Below the pieces are notes generated by a model, which worked only from the letters and a program-made list of their open reading frames with translations, was not told where the DNA came from and made no database searches. The translations under genes were made by a program, and so were the position numbers. This document shows positions 6,257 to 8,079 of a stretch of 8,079 nucleotides of DNA, in pieces (within the stretch, counting starts at the first letter, position 1; every line of letters starts with the position of its first letter). Source of the DNA: an uncultured Bacteroidota bacterium (GTDB lineage: Bacteria; Bacteroidota; Bacteroidia; Chitinophagales; Chitinophagaceae); assembly GCA_946479615.1 (NCBI GenBank), contig CAMLGR010000186.1:1-8079 (forward strand), read 5' to 3'.

Positions 6257-7363
6257 CTAATTCTTATGCAGTGTATAGGTATAATGCTGCGATACATGCA
6301 AATCGAGTGTTATGGTGTAATTACCCGAAGAAGGCACCGACAGGTTCCATAAACCTGGCGTATAACCTAAAAAGGGATTATCGGCATATACCAGTTGCTG
6401 TGTAGTGGGATCGATACCAAAATCGATCGCCCATGCATTATTCGCCCTGAATTTGAATGAACCCGCTGACACCATATCACAGGTAATGTTCCATACCTGG
6501 TTGGTTTCATCATACGTCATTGGTGTATCATTGTTCCATCCTCCGGGTGTGGCATCACCGATAATACTCCAGGTAGTTTTGGTAGCTGTCCATTTATTGG
6601 TATTAAGATCAGCTGTCAACTGGTAATAACCACCATCCGGTACATTTAACCCGCCGGCCAATCCATCTGTACTGAAATTGCCATTTCCACCATCACCATA
6701 ATTGATATGATCCCAATCCGGTGCGCTCGTGTATTTGAAATATTTAATGCCGCTACCGGGCATGTATACATATGCTTCATACATACCAGGTCTTCCGTCT
6801 ACCGGGTTTAATAAAGGAGCTGCGCCCGGATTCCATCCCTGGTAGTCCCCCGGTATGTATAAATTCAAACTATATGGTGTCATTTTTACCAGTACCGCTT
6901 TGGTGTATACAGGTGCAATGGAGGAAACCGAGCCGTTGTATTGCGGCACTTCCGCCTTGATCCGTACCACGATATCATGCGCCGTACCTGCTGCAAGACC
7001 CATCGTGTTCAACACACTGTTGATGTCTTTCACTACGAAAGCATAACTCGTGATATTATTACCGGCCACATAACTTTTAGCATGCGACCATCCGTTCGCA
7101 CCGCTGGTATCTGCAGGCAGATCGAGTTGCAGCGTGTATTTGACCACGGGTTTTTCGCCAAATGCAGCTACCGACCAGTTGAAAGTAACAGCATTGTTGT
7201 TTTCATTCGCTTGTGTCAGTACCACGTTACCGGAAGAAGCAGCGAGTTCAGCGCCGGTGTATTTTCCATCTTCGATAAAATACTGATGCCCTTCTTTTTT
7301 GCAGGATAGCATGCCGGCAAGAAGAAACAGTATAGAGGTAAACAAATAAATTCCTTTACGCAT
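6257..7363 (-). CDS. SusE/SusF-like outer-membrane starch-binding lipoprotein
   Basis: 368 residues. MRKGIYLF...MLSCKKEG is a lipoprotein signal with Cys21. Residues 30-160 match the SusE N-terminal Ig-like domain (VVLTQANENNNAVTFNWS at 47-64, VVKYTLQLD at 73-81, VRIKAEVP at 133-140). Two starch-binding-type modules follow: about 165-262 (LYIPGDYQGWNP at 168-179) and about 264-368 (WSIIGDATPGGWNNDTPM at 265-282). Each starts with a G-[DW]...GWN segment and is rich in surface Trp/Tyr, as in the SusE/SusF binding modules. It should bind alpha-glucan at the cell surface next to the SusC/SusD transporter; it has no catalytic site. With two modules after the Ig-like domain it resembles SusE more than the longer SusF. 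It begins 24 bp after the susD-like gene and precedes the amylase gene, so the three are cotranscribed. The stop is TAG. Confidence 0.9.
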   Translation of the reverse strand: MRKGIYLFTSILFLLAGMLSCKKEGHQYFIEDGKYTGAELAASSGNVVLTQANENNNAVTFNWSVAAFGEKPVVKYTLQLDLPADTSGANGWSHAKSYVAGNNITSYAFVVKDINSVLNTMGLAAGTAHDIVVRIKAEVPQYNGSVSSIAPVYTKAVLVKMTPYSLNLYIPGDYQGWNPGAAPLLNPVDGRPGMYEAYVYMPGSGIKYFKYTSAPDWDHINYGDGGNGNFSTDGLAGGLNVPDGGYYQLTADLNTNKWTATKTTWSIIGDATPGGWNNDTPMTYDETNQVWNITCDMVSAGSFKFRANNAWAIDFGIDPTTQQLVYADNPFLGYTPGLWNLSVPSSGNYTITLDLHVSQHYTYTLHKN

Positions 7364-7387
7364 ATCATTAGTTTTAAAATGATCCGA

Positions 7388-8079
7388 TCAATAACCGGGG
7401 TTTTGCACCAGGTTGGTATTTGCAATAATTTCTGCCGATGGTATCGGGTAAATATTATAATGAGCATCAGCACCCGTCCCTGCTGCAGCGCCTGCCTTCC
7501 AGGGCCAGAGATAAGTGGCGGAAGTAAATTTTCCGTAACGGATAAGGTCCGTACGACGGAAGCCTTCCCAATAGAGTTCACGCTGTCTTTCATTCAATAT
7601 ATCATCGACAGAAAAACTGCTGACATTTCCATTGGTATTGCCATATCCTCTTTCGCGAAGTTTATTGAAGTACAGTAAAGCCGTGGCATCACTGCCACCG
7701 GTACCACCCCGTTTTACGGATTCGATATAGATAAGATACATTTCAGCCAACCGGAACAAGGGAAAATCCGTATTCACCAATACTCCATTCGGTGAATACG
7801 GAATTGTACCATCGGAAGCCTTTACATTGCTGAATTTGCTCACGCCGATTCCATCTTCAAACGTCAACGCGTTATTGATCTCCAGTGCTCCTTGTCCGAA
7901 TAAAGCTCTTTTATCGGCATTGCCGCTATAATCACCAAATACCTGCGGTAAATTTTTGGTAGCACGATTCCCCCTCCAGCCACCACCGGGTATGCCTGAT
8001 GCATTGTTATCTGCTACATTGGTACCATGCGCCGAACAAATAAGAAAGGTGGTGCCGCCAAAGTTTTGCGAATTGGTAG
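7388..8079 (-). CDS. SusD/RagB-family nutrient-binding protein, C-terminal 229 residues only
   Basis: The frame is open from the right edge to TGA at 7388-7390; the N-terminus and signal peptide lie outside the window. Visible landmarks of the SusD family C-terminal half are FRLAEMYLIYIE (TPR-like helix), DDILNERQRELYWEGFRRTDLIRYGKF-type segment (the ERxxELxxEGxRxxDLxR signature, encoded around 7530-7610) and the ending YPIPSAEIIAN...QNPGY, which is the near-universal SusD terminus. The protein would be a surface lipoprotein that caps the SusC TonB-dependent channel and delivers oligosaccharide. Downstream SusE-like and GH13 genes indicate alpha-glucan as ligand. The upstream neighbour, outside the window, is expected to be susC. 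No frame breaks are seen. Confidence 0.95.
   Translation of the reverse strand, partial: TNSQNFGGTTFLICSAHGTNVADNNASGIPGGGWRGNRATKNLPQVFGDYSGNADKRALFGQGALEINNALTFEDGIGVSKFSNVKASDGTIPYSPNGVLVNTDFPLFRLAEMYLIYIESVKRGGTGGSDATALLYFNKLRERGYGNTNGNVSSFSVDDILNERQRELYWEGFRRTDLIRYGKFTSATYLWPWKAGAAAGTGADAHYNIYPIPSAEIIANTNLVQNPGY

Noticed and set aside
7364..7383. Inverted repeat ATCATT/AATGAT in the susD-susE gap
   Set aside because: Only six AT-rich pairs in a 24 bp AT-rich spacer that also holds the translation start region; not more than expected by chance.
7388..7867. A separate 159-residue gene starting at 7867
   Set aside because: That start is an internal TTG; the same frame continues without a stop to the window edge as the SusD-family protein.

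Overview
The window comes from a Bacteroidota genome, most likely a member of the Chitinophagaceae or a close relative. This rests on the SusD/SusE/GH13 lipoprotein cassette, lipoprotein signals ending in a lipobox Cys, the lack of clear Shine-Dalgarno sequences, and promoter motifs of the Bacteroidota form (TTTG, about 20 bp, then TAnnTTTG). The genus-level placement is inference. The window ends inside a gene on each side.

Left part (1-2076): a GH28-type right-handed beta-helix protein runs leftwards off the window edge (399 residues visible, signal peptide present). It is divergent from a DUF1080 / 3-keto-disaccharide hydrolase-type lipoprotein. Both look like exported carbohydrate-active proteins.

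Middle part (2110-4400): a 59-residue, extremely Lys/Glu-rich protein on the minus strand faces away from a 401-residue protein with five predicted membrane segments and a C-terminal soluble domain. The 113 bp between them carries a Bacteroidota-type promoter motif for each direction. The membrane protein gene ends directly against the convergent gene for a Tat-exported SGNH/GDSL hydrolase: the two stop codons form TAATTA with no base between them.

A 426 bp gap (4401-4826) holds a GC-rich cluster (about 63% GC over 4551-4700, against about 36% just beside it). It is built from head-to-tail units containing bulged GGTC...GACC hairpins, plus one inverted copy. This is the least explained structure in the window.

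Right part (4827-8079, all minus strand, read right to left): the 3' end of a susD homologue, a susE-like gene and a GH13 alpha-amylase lipoprotein gene are spaced by only 23-24 bp and form one starch/alpha-glucan utilisation operon. SusD and the SusE-like protein would bind glucan at the cell surface and the amylase would cut it; the SusC transporter is expected just beyond the right edge. A weak terminator-like hairpin with a U-tract lies about 80 bp after the amylase gene.

No tRNA, rRNA, CRISPR array, transposase or integrase was seen. Apart from the repeat cluster and the unrecognised small-protein/membrane-protein pair, the content is ordinary Bacteroidota polysaccharide-utilisation material.
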